Part shown: in pieces, positions 10,576-23,200 of the stretch
Layout of the letters: each line of letters opens with the position of its first letter
Numbering within the stretch: position 1 is the first letter of the stretch
DNA from: Rotaria sp. Silwood1
Lineage: Eukaryota; Rotifera; Eurotatoria; Philodinida; Philodinidae
Direction: 5' to 3'
DNA: 64,000 nucleotides
NCBI GenBank assembly: GCA_905250075.1
Contig: CAJNOP010000294.1
Location: forward strand, 35,836-99,835
Notes under the pieces: generated by a model
Databases searched by the model: none
Seen by the model: the letters and a program-made list of their open reading frames with translations, nothing else
What the model was told of the DNA's origin: nothing
Made by a program: the position numbers and the translations under genes

Positions 10576-12763
10576 TCACATATTTCTATTCGAGTTATTT
10601 GTGGAACCAGTACGACATTGAAGTTGTGATTTACGATTAGAAAATGATATGCCAATAAACAGCAAAGCGATTATTATCACTAGACTAGTTTTAATCACAC
10701 TAGCAAAGCGTCGTATAACAGTTTCACAAAAGTATGGTTTTTTTGAATCCTTGGATTGAAGTCCTTTAATAGTTAAGAAGCTAACTTCGGGCGTAGCATT
10801 TGTCTACAGAATAAATTAGACACACAAAGTAGCTCAATTATACGAAAATCATCATTAAAGCTAACCTCGATGGACATTTCTGTTATGATCAATATTCCAC
10901 ACGCTGCAAATACGGCCAAATAAGTAAGCCCACACAGAATACCACTTTGACGAAAGCAATATGTAGCACGTCCGATCGCCTATATTAAAATCACATAAAA
11001 ATTGTTTTATATTCAGCTAATAGTCACCAGAAAACTTTGCATTTGCAATCTCAATTTTGACTTCATTATTGAGACTGGGATTGAGACTCGCATACGAAAA
11101 AGGTTTTGTCTCTCCTTTTTGGCTTTGTACTCATCATTGCACCTCGGAAAAAAATTAAGCAGAGAGTGAGGGAATCATACAAGAGAATATCTCTTCAATG
11201 GGTTTTTATACAAAACAATAAATGTCTATTGTTTTGTCTTTTAAATGTTTATACTATATAAAAAATCAATTGTATTTAATTTCAATTCTGTTGCTATACT
11301 TATAATTCAATAATTTGTTCACTCGTTCTCTAGCTATTACTAATGTCATTGATTCAATGTAACTATTCATCTTCGTTTATAGTTTTAAAAACTTTGTGTA
11401 TGCTAGTAACTTATGCTTATGATTTGATCATAATTAATTCGTTTACCTACGTTAACCATATCCTAAAAAATGAATAATTTATTGATTTATTCTCTTATTG
11501 ATATTCCATTCTCTCTAGAGTGTTTATTTAGATAAAAGCAAGGAAGAACGTTATTTATGTTGGCAGACTTTTACTGTACACTTTCAATTCTCAATATAAA
11601 AATTCTAATTAGTGGATATATTCGTTATGTTTGTTGAAAATATTGGTGGAGATGATTTGATGAATGTAACAGATCCGAAATCAAAAATATCATAATTTAA
11701 CAAAAAAAGAATTTATCTAGAAACTCAGCTTATACACAGATTAGAACTGGAAGATTTTTTCGTAGGCCTACTACTATATAAAAAATACATGTCAACAACA
11801 CAATTGCGATCTTTGGAATTTAAATTCAAACGAGGTTATCAGAATTGCCATCTTTATCACATTCTGAGTTCTATAAATCAAGAAGACAAAAGTCATATGA
11901 ATTGACAAAGATGGATGTGAGAATGTGAGTATTAAGAAGCCATCTGTTATTATCTTCTCAAAACCCCATTTTCAAACTCTCAAGTAGGCATTTTCTACAT
12001 AGATAGGTCTCACCATTTGATAGATTGCTTTGAAAGTTTCAAAGAAAAAATGCAATTTCGTCGCGACATATTTAATGATCAAGAAGTTTCCATATCTCAT
12101 ATATAAAGTTCAGAACATCAAATTTTTTGATGATTAAATATCTCGAAAAGGAATTTGTTTTTCAAGAGAATTTTCTAAAATAATCTAATGACGATGTGAC
12201 CAACTCCTAGACAAAGTTTCAGATAACATATGTACCATTCAATCTTTGTGTAAATTGCTGACTGACCTATAAATTCGAAAATTCAGTAAAACAATCAAAA
12301 CTTCGAAAAGGATAGAACATAAACGTGAATCCTTCTGGTTTTGCAACTAGTCTCATGTATCCCAACATATGAACAAACAACTAACTCGATTGATGCCTAC
12401 CAGTTGTGGAGGTTCTCTCTTAACTTAATAGTCGTGTAAGACAAATATACATACAACTATTGCCACCATAACACACATTATAGCATCGATGATTCCAAAG
12501 GCATTTAACCATCTAGGCAAACTGTTTGCAGCAGGACATGAATCGCTATACATATTTGCCACAATGATTGCGACTGTACCAATTATAAACAATATAAAAA
12601 GGACTATGATTTCAGCAAAAACTCGATAGAATAATCTGATATGTGCTGCAACAGCATTTGGAGCTGTTGTTGTATAGGAATTTTCATGCTGTGGATCTTG
12701 TATAATTGAATTTCGAGCATCATTTTCTTGTAGTTCTGAGATTAAAGAATATGGTATTGACAT
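10576..12763 (-). CDS. Four-TM membrane protein B (TMEM272-like paralog)
   Basis: Three exons, 12763-12455, 10979-10866 and 10803-10576, all in phase 0, give 216 residues. The introns are 1475 bases (donor GTATGT) and 62 bases (donor GTTAGC). The plan matches paralog A: polar N-terminus, NAVAAHIRLFYR, TM1 (IVLFILFIIGTVAIIVA), loop DSCPAANSLPRW, TM2 (AFGIIDAIMCVMVAIV), exon 2 AIGRATYCFRQSG then TM3 (LTYLAVFAACGILII), and exon 3 with TM4 (TSLVIIIALLFIGISF). The C-terminus is a Ser/Asn/Arg-rich tail. Paralog A has TIARVTYYQHRSG at the start of its exon 2, aligning residue by residue. A minus-strand AATAAA follows the stop. Role unknown; a small plasma-membrane or vesicle tetraspan is likely. Confidence 0.75.
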
Positions 12764-13104
12764 TTCACCTGTTTACATATTTGACATCGATGAGAAGAAA
12801 TACAATCAGTTTAGGCAAGAAAAAAAAAACTACGGCTGCAATCAAAGCTTTCTTTTTGGTAATACAGAATGGTGAAAGAAAAATTGAATGAATTCATAAT
12901 CGAAAAGAGTATGATGCAGCGAAACAAAAAAGTTGCCTATTGCTTTTTAAAACATTATCAACAAAAATATTTTTTTCTTCTTTCGGAATATTGCAATCAT
13001 GCTACTCATCCAATGAGAAAAATGATCATCAGAGAATAAAGAAAAAAATCGAAAATGAAAGTGTTACCTTTCGCTGTAGTATTCCTTTAAATAAACAAAT
13101 TAGA
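12764..13104. promoter_or_regulatory. Divergent intergenic region between paralog B and the Ank-ART gene
   Basis: The 341 bases between the ATG of the minus-strand four-TM gene (12763) and the first ATG of the plus-strand Ank-ART gene (13105) must hold both promoters unless 5' exons lie farther away. No motif was assigned. Confidence 0.4.
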
Positions 13105-14259
13105 ATGGGCCAAAAACCTTCTACAGTGCATCAAAATAATTTAGCAAATGAACTTTATCTCGCTTGTTGTAATGGTGATATTAATCGAGTTCGAGAACTC
13201 TTACCACATTCCAGTTATACTGAAGTCAATTATCTCCATCCTATCACTGGATTTAGTCCATTACATGTTGCTTGTTCGTATGGTCATGATGAAATAGTTC
13301 GAATCTTACTTGCAAATATTTATTGTGATCGTAACATTCGAAATCGAAACGGTAACACACCGTATGATGAATCAAATTTAACAAGTATTCGATCCTTATT
13401 TGCTCGTCCACTATCTCTACACAGACAAAATCGTTTTATGGATGATTCTACCAGAACGTCACCATTTCAGTTGATTACTGATAGTGAGTCATCGTCTGAT
13501 CGTCCAGATCATTGGGTTACGGGCTATTTTTCGTCTGCTGAAGCAGTTGATTCTCAATTGATGTTGACATTATCTCAAACGTCAAGTCCAATTATGAAAT
13601 TCTTTTTAAATGCTCGTACAGAACGCGAAAGTCGACAAATAGTTCGAGGATTGATCGAAGTCAATATTCCAATCAATCATCGTGATTATCAAAATGCTCA
13701 GAATCTTTATAAACAATTTATTGATAAAAATTCAATTGAATCTCTTCTTACAATTTACACACTTCAAACACCATTTTACAATGCTTTACAAATGAATGCT
13801 GATGCTTATGCAGTTCTTGTATATTTACATCTTCAAGAAATTCGTACACGGGCGTTGCATGGAATCACTTATCGAGGCATGAATATATCACATGCTGATT
13901 TCGAAGCTTATAAATGGGCTTATGCACGAGCCGCCGTTCTTCAAACACGTATTTTTCAATCAACATCAAAAAGTCCAGAGGTGGCTTATGCTTTGGGTGA
14001 CCATCCCGTAGTAAACGATCGAATATCGATTATTATGTGTTTCGACTTTGACGAACCATGTCCATCAGCAATTGATCTTTGCGGCATTTCTTATTTTAAA
14101 GATGAAGACGAAGTTCTTCTACTACCATTTACCCTTTTTCGAGTTATTTCAATCAGCGAGATTAATTTTTTCCATCACACTTATCAAAAAATAACAATGA
14201 AAAATCTACCCGTACCATCCAGCACATTATGGGCATCATCAAGAAAAAAACGAAAATAA
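13105..14259 (+). CDS. Ankyrin-repeat NAD:arginine ADP-ribosyltransferase (ART)
   Basis: A single-exon, 384-residue protein; 13105 is the first in-frame ATG. Residues about 15-90 form ankyrin repeats (ELYLACCNGDINRVRELL; GFSPLHVACSYGHDEIVRIL; NGNTPYD). Residues about 150-370 are an R-S-E class mono-ADP-ribosyltransferase: YRGM with Arg257, STS at 286-288, and the catalytic E-x-E as Glu334-Asp-Glu336 in DEDEVLLLPF. The enzyme would move ADP-ribose from NAD+ to arginine of target proteins, with the ankyrins likely choosing the partner. The start MGQKPST fits the N-myristoylation pattern, suggesting a membrane-tethered cytosolic enzyme. AATAAA overlaps the stop and recurs near 14335. ART fusions of this kind are expanded in bdelloids. 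All catalytic residues are present, so it is probably active. Confidence 0.88.
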   Translation: MGQKPSTVHQNNLANELYLACCNGDINRVRELLPHSSYTEVNYLHPITGFSPLHVACSYGHDEIVRILLANIYCDRNIRNRNGNTPYDESNLTSIRSLFARPLSLHRQNRFMDDSTRTSPFQLITDSESSSDRPDHWVTGYFSSAEAVDSQLMLTLSQTSSPIMKFFLNARTERESRQIVRGLIEVNIPINHRDYQNAQNLYKQFIDKNSIESLLTIYTLQTPFYNALQMNADAYAVLVYLHLQEIRTRALHGITYRGMNISHADFEAYKWAYARAAVLQTRIFQSTSKSPEVAYALGDHPVVNDRISIIMCFDFDEPCPSAIDLCGISYFKDEDEVLLLPFTLFRVISISEINFFHHTYQKITMKNLPVPSSTLWASSRKKRK

Positions 14260-17200
14260 AATCTGATGACCTTATGTGACTCATTTATTCTACTAAGATA
14301 AAATATTTCTCATCTCTTTTAAGTGAAAGAAGTGAATAAAAAAAACTAGCTGAAGCTAACGAAAAATGCATAAAAGAATAATTTTACAATTCTGCTGATA
14401 GTAACTAGATGCAAATTTTTGAAGTTTCACTTGTTGTGATCGGGAACTATTGATCAAAAGTATCAGTTGTTATGCACTGTGACATAATTATGAAAAGAGT
14501 CAATTTTTCACATTGAAAGTATCTAAAAACACTATATTTGAATCAACACAAATGATTCTATTTCTTAATGTGCAAATCTTCAGAGAACTGCAGGAGTAAT
14601 TTTTTTCTCAACATTGACAAATTATCGATATTAAAACACACATATATTCTGTGAAATCCATAAGTTTTAAAAACTTACTAACGGTGTATGTCATTTTAGT
14701 TCGATAGGAACTGGTTTGTTTCCACGCAGGACGTGAGTAGGTGCTTGTGAAGAGTTGACCTATAACAGTTCCTGATCAATGAACTGAATTGGTATCAGTC
14801 ACTTAGTTTTGTTTTTTTAGAGAACTGGGTATGGTAACCAGTTCTTTTTTGACAACTGGATCAAGTGCTAAATAGAATTCTTCGATTACGATAATCAATA
14901 GAACAAGTCTATTTGAAAAAAAAGCTAGCCATTAGACTCAGCTCTTATAAAAGAACCAGTTCACAGAACTTTGACCTATCACAGACCCAGTGAGAATAGA
15001 ACGAACAATATCATTGACACATCGAAACCCAATACTGAAGTACTTGGCGATTGCGCGTAAGAGCTCGATACCAAATAAATTTGAATTGCGAGTCATACAG
15101 TGATACTATTCGTTCCTACTTCACAAATACCCATAGCCGCACTCATTTAGATTAAAACACAACAATAACAAGATTGCTGATAATTAACCTCTATCATGCT
15201 GCTCTCCTATGCCTTTTTCAAGAGGCACATCCTTTGTACGAGGGAATAAGACACATATTGCATTCAAGCAATCTCATATCGTGTACTATCGAGACAACGT
15301 TTGCTTGTCATCCGTTGATCACGTCTAGTTTCGCTAAATGCTGTCAAATCAATCTATATAGACCTATCACATTTTGGATGCATGGAAACAAAAAGGACTT
15401 TCTTTTCATTTCAATCCGAGGTTATTTTGAAATATTGATTCAAATCGGCTGAAGTATTACTATACTTGCAATATAGTTATGTATGTCATTTTGTTTACTC
15501 AATCGGGCAAGACCTCTAAGGATGCATCAAGAATACTTAAATTGGTTAAAATGAGTAAAATTTTTCCAGAATAACACATCTGATCCGTTTTCGCAGCAAA
15601 TTTAACAAGTTTTGTCGTGTTCAACGACAGAAAAGATTCTTAATGTGGAAAAATCATCTAAGAAAACATACTTTTGTGAATATTTCCTTGAATGTACTTC
15701 ATTACATTCGACTATAAATTGTTATTCTCCGTTGTAGTTAAAGCAAATCAATGCGTTTAAACAGATTTTTCTTTAAAAAGATTCATTAAAATGCAGGGTC
15801 TTTAATTCAATCAGTTATGCTGATTATATGAACACATCTTATGTGAGAATTCCTAATTATACATAGTTTTAATTTCTACTAGCACGATACACCATTGTTT
15901 AACAATCATCCAAAAATAGGATACTTTTCCAAACGTGAGAACCCTTTTTTCTCGATGTGTACGAAACTATACGACGTAAAATCACTTTGGTAATCGATGT
16001 GACTTCCTCAACACATTAGATATATTCCTTAACGGCTGAAGAGAATTATTTTAATAGTGAAAGAAAGCTAATCACACAAATAGAGATTTCATACACTCAG
16101 TAAACAAAATCTTTTATATTTTTAACAATTATACAATATGTTTCATAGAGCCTGTTTGATCTCATTTACATGTTAATAAGATATTTTACTGTGTTATGAT
16201 CGAGTGTTTTTTCCTCTCATTAGCATTCTCTTAATTGGAGTATGGATGTATGTGGGTGCGGTAGCTTTATGTCTCGAGTCTTATAACCTCACTATTCTCT
16301 GCTGGGGTTGGTAGAAAACATATTGGAAAGTTTCGATCAGATGTGATTTTCTTCATGTACTGGTTTTTCAATATTATTTTCATTATTGTAGTCATGTAAA
16401 ATAAATCAAAATGAGCTACGCAAGTATGTAATTTGTTGGCGATCCAAAAGCACCTCTGATCACTATGTTCAAAGTTTTATAATTTTTCAAATAAAAATGT
16501 CGATTTGTTGGCCTTTCTCAAAAAAAAGATTATCATGTAGTGTTCTGTTCAAGAAATCGAAGATTATGAGCAATTGACCTCGATGAACATGAGTTTTTAC
16601 TGATTGGTCAAAGCATTCTACATATTATATTCATCAACAGCGATGAATGACTAACACATAATAGCTTGCAATCTTTTTTTAGTCTTGCACATGCCGTAGT
16701 CTAACACCTTTCTCTATTTTGATTTGGTTATCAGCTAGTTTGTTGACAATGAGAAGCGTATGATGAAAGAAATGCATGATGTACATTGCTGTTTTTCTAG
16801 ATAACGTTAACAAGAATCAACATCATATTCAACTGATTTCGCTGTCCAAAGTGAGTATCAAAGTATCATATGTTTGTCGAATGATATTATGTAATCAAAG
16901 TTTAATGAATTATCTCGAATGTTATGCCGTTTGGATTCACGTTTATCCTTATTCTCCATGACGTCATAACAGATTGCATAATATACTTGTGAGATAAAGT
17001 CAAGAGTAAGCGAATTCACTTACTGAGCAGTGTTTTGTATGCATACGAGCCATTCTGGTTCACTATGACTTTTTTTTGGCGTTCAATGTTGCTTCTGTGC
17101 GATAACTACTTTACTTTTCAACGAGCTTCTCGTTTCAGCAGGTGCCACAATAATATCAACCGTGACTATACGATCGTGATCGTAAAGTTTGATGTGTGGG

Positions 17201-17365
17201 ATATGGGTGGGAAAGTGTGAAGAGAAGACTCATATCCCATATCGAACATACAAAATGTCAGAAAAGAATACTAATCACTCATGATTGCGCCGCTATCTGA
17301 TATCTTTTAAAACTTTGAAACTTCTTCCGATTAATATCACATTTTTCTGCTATTTCAGATTCAAA
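14260..17365. other. Intergenic, no gene recognised; AACTGG-rich patch
   Basis: About 3.1 kb. Its only structured part is at 14709-14961, where AACTGG/CCAGTT recurs, including the dyad AGAACTGG (14821-14828) and CCAGTTCT (14838-14845). Open frames near 15174 and 16776 have no ATG-led domain content. A TTTCAG acceptor at 17354-17359, six bases before the ATG at 17366, suggests an untranslated 5' exon of the next gene somewhere in this stretch. Confidence 0.4.
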
Positions 17366-17707
17366 ATGTGGTTTCTTCTGTTGTTCTCATTTGTAACTAT
17401 TGCTGCTATTCCGAATGTTCCGACTACTCCTGCTAAAACCACGAACATGGATGTTTCCTACGACAACGCAATCGGTGATTCTTGCAACTCGAATAGCACT
17501 TGTGGTGCACTTATCGGTAACGCAATGTGTCTTAACGGCACATGTATGTGCAAACCTGGATATATGGCCGTCGGAATTTCAAAGTGTATCAAAGGTGAAA
17601 GTAAGAATATGCGCTGACTACTTAGAAAACTGAAACTAATTATTATAGGGTTTAGTGCTGATGTAGGATTTAACAAAGAAGTAGTCCAAATGATTGAGAG
17701 CTTCTGA
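17366..17707 (+). CDS. Secreted EB/EGF-like cysteine-rich protein (short splice model)
   Basis: Exon 17366-17600 encodes a signal peptide (MWFLLLFSFVTIAAIP), a Thr/Pro-rich linker and an EB/EGF-like module: DSCNSNSTCG, AMCLNGTCMCKPGY, KCIKG. Exon 17649-17707 (intron of 48 bases, GTAAGA to TATAG, phase 1) adds a short tail ending in MIESF, total 97 residues. A TTTCAG acceptor just before the ATG suggests an untranslated upstream exon. An alternative splice from the same donor into 18899 is also in phase and gives a longer, surface-anchored protein (see next entry). No poly(A) signal follows 17707, which leaves the long form at least as likely. Secretion is well supported; the ligand is unknown. 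Confidence 0.65.
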
Positions 17708-18898
17708 AGTGAAATATTCAGCAGTTATAATAGAGAAATATCAACACTTGTCTTGCATCGCGTCGTTTAGTGACCTGACATTTAGAGGATAGCCTTCTAC
17801 AATGATTTGATACTGAGTTGTATAAAAAATCTGTTCAGTCTTTCTGTATCGAAGATCTTCATCTCATAGAAAAATACAAGTGGCATGGCCATGATAATAA
17901 TGTCGATAGTATTGTAGTTTGTCTCATTTAATATATTAATGTCATAATTTTCGATTGATATCGTTGCTATCTGCAGGTGATGGAAGCTTTTAGAGATCGA
18001 ACTCAAGTCTTTTTATCTAAATTTGTAACAACTGATCATGATCATTTATTCATATTTCTTCATGAAATTTTTGTTTCATTTCTCAAATGAGAATATCTCA
18101 AGAGTGAATCATAAGCATGACCTACAATGTCAGATAAAAAGGCTTGAGGTAAAGATTTTGATGCTTACAAAGGCTACAATTAAGAACGAATTATATTAAT
18201 CGAAAATTGTGTCATTAATATCTTAGAAGAGATAAAGCATAGGAACAATGATATTTTTATAGCAATCTTATTTTACAGAGTCTGCTCTATGACTGAAACG
18301 TGATCACGAACAATCAAGATTGATTTTTCAGATATTTTAATTATCTTTCCATCCGATCTTTTTTTGCACAGTTTCATATCAAATCACCCTAGAGCTGCAT
18401 CGTCAAAGTGTCAAGTCGCTAAATACTTCAAGGCAAACTTAGTGAAAGTCCTTTAAATAATTTGACAGAGTTGGGAAAAAAATCAATGAATCTTTTTAAA
18501 CTTACAACATGGTAAAAGTCTTTAACTTTCCCCCAAGACTTAGTAACTTTGAACTTCTTGAAAGTTAAATATCTCAAGAAATTTGCAGCGATTTTCATCT
18601 GTCACATCGAAGTTATTCTAAGGATATTCATGTATATTTACACATCAAAAGTTCAACTGTGAATTACTTTATTCGATTCCTTTCTAAACCCTGTTGCCAT
18701 GAACCTAAAACTTGGTAGCGCAGTCAGACTTTTTAAACAGACATTCATCAGCTGGTGTCCACTTCAAATTTTACTGGTCTACTTAATACCTCTTTATTAC
18801 TTAAAAGATTACTTCAGAAACTCTTAGTTCATTTGATTTCTATCTGTATCAGTTGACACTCAGAAAATCAGCATAGTCGATCTATTTATTTGCATTAG

Positions 18899-19128
18899 AA
18901 ACGACGAACAGTTGGACGACTACGACAGCAAATGTTGCTTTAACCAACACTAAACCAACTATGACAGCAGATGTTGGTTCAACCAACACCAGATCAAGTA
19001 CGATAGCAAATTTTGGTACAACCAACACTGGATCCACAGCGACAAATAATATTTGTGCAACGAATTGTGTCATCTTTTTTACTTTTACAATTCAATTCGT
19101 TAGTATGCTGCTTTCCAGTGTTCACTAA
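18899..19128 (+). CDS. Thr/Asn-rich mucin-like 3' exon with GPI-type tail
   Basis: After an ATTAG acceptor the frame reads about three imperfect 13-residue repeats (TTANVALTNTKPT; MTADVGSTNTRSS; TIANFGTTNTGS), rich in Thr and Asn. It then ends in a short Cys pair and a hydrophobic tail (VIFFTFTIQFVSMLLSSVH) without a cytoplasmic part, as in GPI-anchor signals. AATAAA twice near 19135-19155 marks the transcript end. The phase is 1, exactly that of the donor at 17601, so exons 17366-17600 plus 18899-19128 would give a 154-residue protein: signal peptide, EB module, mucin-like stalk, GPI signal. The join is inference; the exon itself is well supported by repeats and poly(A) signals. Confidence 0.55.
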
Positions 19129-20248
19129 AATATGAATAAAATTCAATAAAGCGTGTCGTCTATTTAACGAAATCGTTATCTGAAGTGTATTGAATTTTAC
19201 TTGTCTCTCTCTTTTATCACATGAATGACAATCGCGTGAATCTACATCATTTAGTAGAGTAATAAGAAATCTCGTCCAATTATGTTAACTAGTGTATAAT
19301 TTATAAAAATCGCTTCTTTTTCATCACTTAGTTTTTACCAGAAATAAGTGCTTTCATATGCTGATAGCTATATATATTACTGCTAGTCAACAAATTCTCT
19401 CTCAGATCACAGCTAATATTTTTCAAGTTCATTGAATAATTATTACTACTTGTTAGTCTGTCACGATAGTGAGATATCATTTTAGGTGTAAATGTCAATA
19501 TACAGGTATCTCTTTGGATTTTTCCTTCACTCACACCATTTCTCAAACACATACGGACACTAATGCTCATTTTGTTTTAGTTGGACAGTAGTACTAAGTA
19601 CTCTCACTATGTCAGCTGTGTTTTTTCAGGATACAGATTCACCAGCATACAAATTAATAGTACAATCAAAGCAGTAACTTCTCTTTTGCGTCGAGAGGGA
19701 TAGTGGACAATATTGCTACTCTATTGAGACAATGTATTCTTGATGACAAGAAATATTCCGCATCTTAATTTAAGTATATCGGTTTTTTGCAAAGACAAAT
19801 TACAATAATGGAATTACCTATTCATTTAATATATAGGTAATTCATTAAGTTCATTGACTAGCTTATCAGTTCAGTTTGAACGTTGTTTTTTTTAGCTTGA
19901 AGCTATTGGATATTGTTAACCATATTTTTTTAAATAAGTATGATAAAATTTCACGTGTTTAAACGAACTTTATCTAACTAAAAAAAATTCAGATTCTAAT
20001 ATATGAAAATCTACTATGGATACGTCATTTTGATATCTTATGTCAGCATTTTTGAGTCTTATTTCCTACAGCAATAAAAATGAAAGAATAAACATTAGAA
20101 GTTTTCTTTTTATGACAAAAAACAGATAGAAAATGAACGATATTTGAACCATTCAACATACATATATGAAAACAAAAAATAAGAAAAACATCGATCGTTC
20201 ACGTATACACAAATAAATATTTATATAATAGACTGTAAGAACAAAAGA
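19129..20248. other. Intergenic, convergent 3' ends
   Basis: Between the plus-strand transcript end (double AATAAA at about 19135-19155) and the cadherin stop at 20249. AT-rich, nothing else seen. Confidence 0.4.
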
Positions 20249-23200
20249 CTAGACAATTGTTGAATTAATCGAGTTTTTTTCTAAAATATTATCTCGAGTC
20301 ATATACATAGGTTCAAATTTTCTTAAACTATGATCAGATAAATGACCTATTAAATTAGTCCTTTGTTGTTCAGACTCAATTTTAAATCGAACACGTCTTG
20401 TCGTATCTATTCCATTTGTTAATGATGTAAATGATAATGAATGCTGATTCTTATTTGTAGTACCATCTTTCGTAGCTAAATATGCTTGTCGATATGATGA
20501 TAATAAATGATTATTTCCAGTAGAAAGTGAACGATCTGATATATCTGATGAACCACAAAATCCATCATCAGAACTTACAGGTGTATGTGAAGAATTATTA
20601 GTTAATGATGGAACAATTGCAACTGTATATTCGGTTGATGATTGATTAATTGAATGTCTTTTTGATGAAGATAATTCGTGAGATAAATTTGATGATGATG
20701 AAATAGGAATATGATTAAATGAATCAAATGTTGATGAATCAATATTATGTTGACTATAATGAGATTCAGGATAATTTGGCTTTGATAATATCCAAGATGA
20801 ATATGGCTAAAGAAAATTTAGAAATTTCTTCATTGATTTAAATCTTATTTAAAAAAGAAATCTTACGAGAGAACTATCTGAGCTATGATCAATTTACTCA
20901 ATTTTCTATCCACCTTTAGGTATTTTCTAAAAATTCAAATAATGGAATATTAAAGAAACATTATTTTCGACTGAAACTTTCAGATCAAAATTCCGTTATT
21001 TGTTTTTTCAATACATATATCTAAAGTTGAATCGAAATTGAGTAAAATAATTGTAACTCGAAATCAGAGACCCATGGATACGAATCATTTTAGGATTTTT
21101 CTAATCTCATCAAGATCTCCATGTGAACTTAACATGAGTTCGAACAACGAGTATCAAATCAGAAGTATGAATTAATAAAGAATCGTTATAATTGCTTTAT
21201 CAGAAAAATCGTCTAGTAAAATAAAAATTGCTTTGCTTAGCAATATGAAGATTTAAACGAAAGAGAGAAAATATTTTATCTCATGACCAAATTCATTTGC
21301 TGGTAAAGCAATTCATGATATATATAAAAGATAAGTCTGGAAAAAATATTGATTCTTCTAGATCAGTAAACACTCACTTCATTTGTTATACACGCATAAT
21401 GAAACAAAGCATTCATCCTTCTGTTCTACTATTTCTCAATTTGCTGTGTAGTTGATAAATGGTGATATGTTATGTCATTTCCCTTTTTAACTACATTCTA
21501 TTATGTATTTAGAAAAATGCAAAAAAATATTGATTTTGAGTTTTTTTTTTGTTAAATAAATTCTTCTGACTCGTGTTATTAAATAAGCATTTCTTTCTTG
21601 GATGAACAAGACTGTAACAGTGTAAAAAAATAGTCTTTTTCTAATGTACTCTGTATTAGTTCATAACTTAACAAGTTCAGGAATGAATTTACTCTTATAT
21701 AATATCAAAAACATCTGATCCTTAAAGATCAACCAAATGCCATGAAAATTTATCTGAAAGATATGAAAATTTGTTGTAAAAACTTTTTACGGAATTACAG
21801 TTTGTTCAGAACGATATATAGATGTGTGTTTACAGTTTTGACATGATATTTGTATCGATTTCTATTTTAAAAATGTGCGAAAGTTAATAATAGACAAGAG
21901 TAAAACCAGTTCTTTTTTTTAGTTCTATCCAAAAACGTTTCGCCTTAACAACAAGCTGTGCAAAAGTTTTCTGGGCATAGAACTTAAAATTAATTTTGAT
22001 TACACTCTATACTTTCAAAACACTGCTGCTCGACTTTCGAGCATATATAGATTACAAAAAAATTGAGAATCTTTGAATATTGAATATCTCAAGAAGGAAT
22101 CGATCATTTTGAAGAAAATTTTTCCAATATTTCGAGATCATGAGACCCACTTATGGACAATATTCGATACAAAAATCTTTTACTAGATTTTCTTGTAAAT
22201 AACCCGTCCATTTTTTTTTGTCATTAGAACGAGAAAAGTTCGATCACTAGCTTTCTGCTTGCAAGTATATATCATTTTTCTGAGTTTTTTTGTTAGAAAA
22301 GAAAATATCATTTGATGGAATACGGCTGTAAATCTGTAGACCTGGAGGTTTATGAAAATGAATACCTTCTTATTTTGTTGATCATAAATCTCTTTTTCAT
22401 TAATTGTATCTAATAAACAAGAATTATCATTCGTAATTAATGTTGATGTTATTAAATCTTTATTTAACATAAGTAATGATGAATCATTATAATCAAAACA
22501 ATTCATAACATTTAGATTTGCTTTTCTATTATTATTATTATTATTTGCTTGTTGTTGACAATTTAATGATATTGAATTATGTTGTTCTAATAATTCTTTT
22601 TGTTTTAATGTTTTACGTTTAATTAATGATATAAATATAAATATTATACCAAAAAGAATAATTATTAAAATAGAAAAAAACATTAAAATAAAAAATTTAT
22701 TTGCTTGATTTAATGATGATGAATAAATTGATTTCGAATGATGATGTTGTTGTAAATAAGCTAAACGATTATTTATATGTAAACCAAGATAATCATATTG
22801 TTTAATTATAGTTTCAACATGTTCATAATCATTAACAACAATTAATTTTAATAATTTTTCATCATAATAATTTTTTTCATCAACAATCTAAATAGAATGG
22901 TTTTTTTGATTCTTAAAGAAAAACAAATTCTCAATGAAATTATGACATTCAAAAGAAATAGCTCGACAGATGATTATTATTATTTTTGTGAAACACGATC
23001 TGAAAGGTGTATTAAAATATATAAACAAAATAAATCTTTAGCGACATGATAATTCGTTTTTTAAATGAATGAAAAGTTCAAAACCGTGAAAATCTTTCTT
23101 TAAAATCTCTTGATAGTGTTAAGACAACAATTTTTCGTTTTGCAAAGCTTTTCAAACTTTTTTTTCTCGTATTTTTCGACTAATATTCACTAATTCGTCA

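Noticed and set aside
15174..15452. 92-codon plus-strand frame
   Set aside because: It begins without ATG, has no domain and lies in AT-rich spacer.
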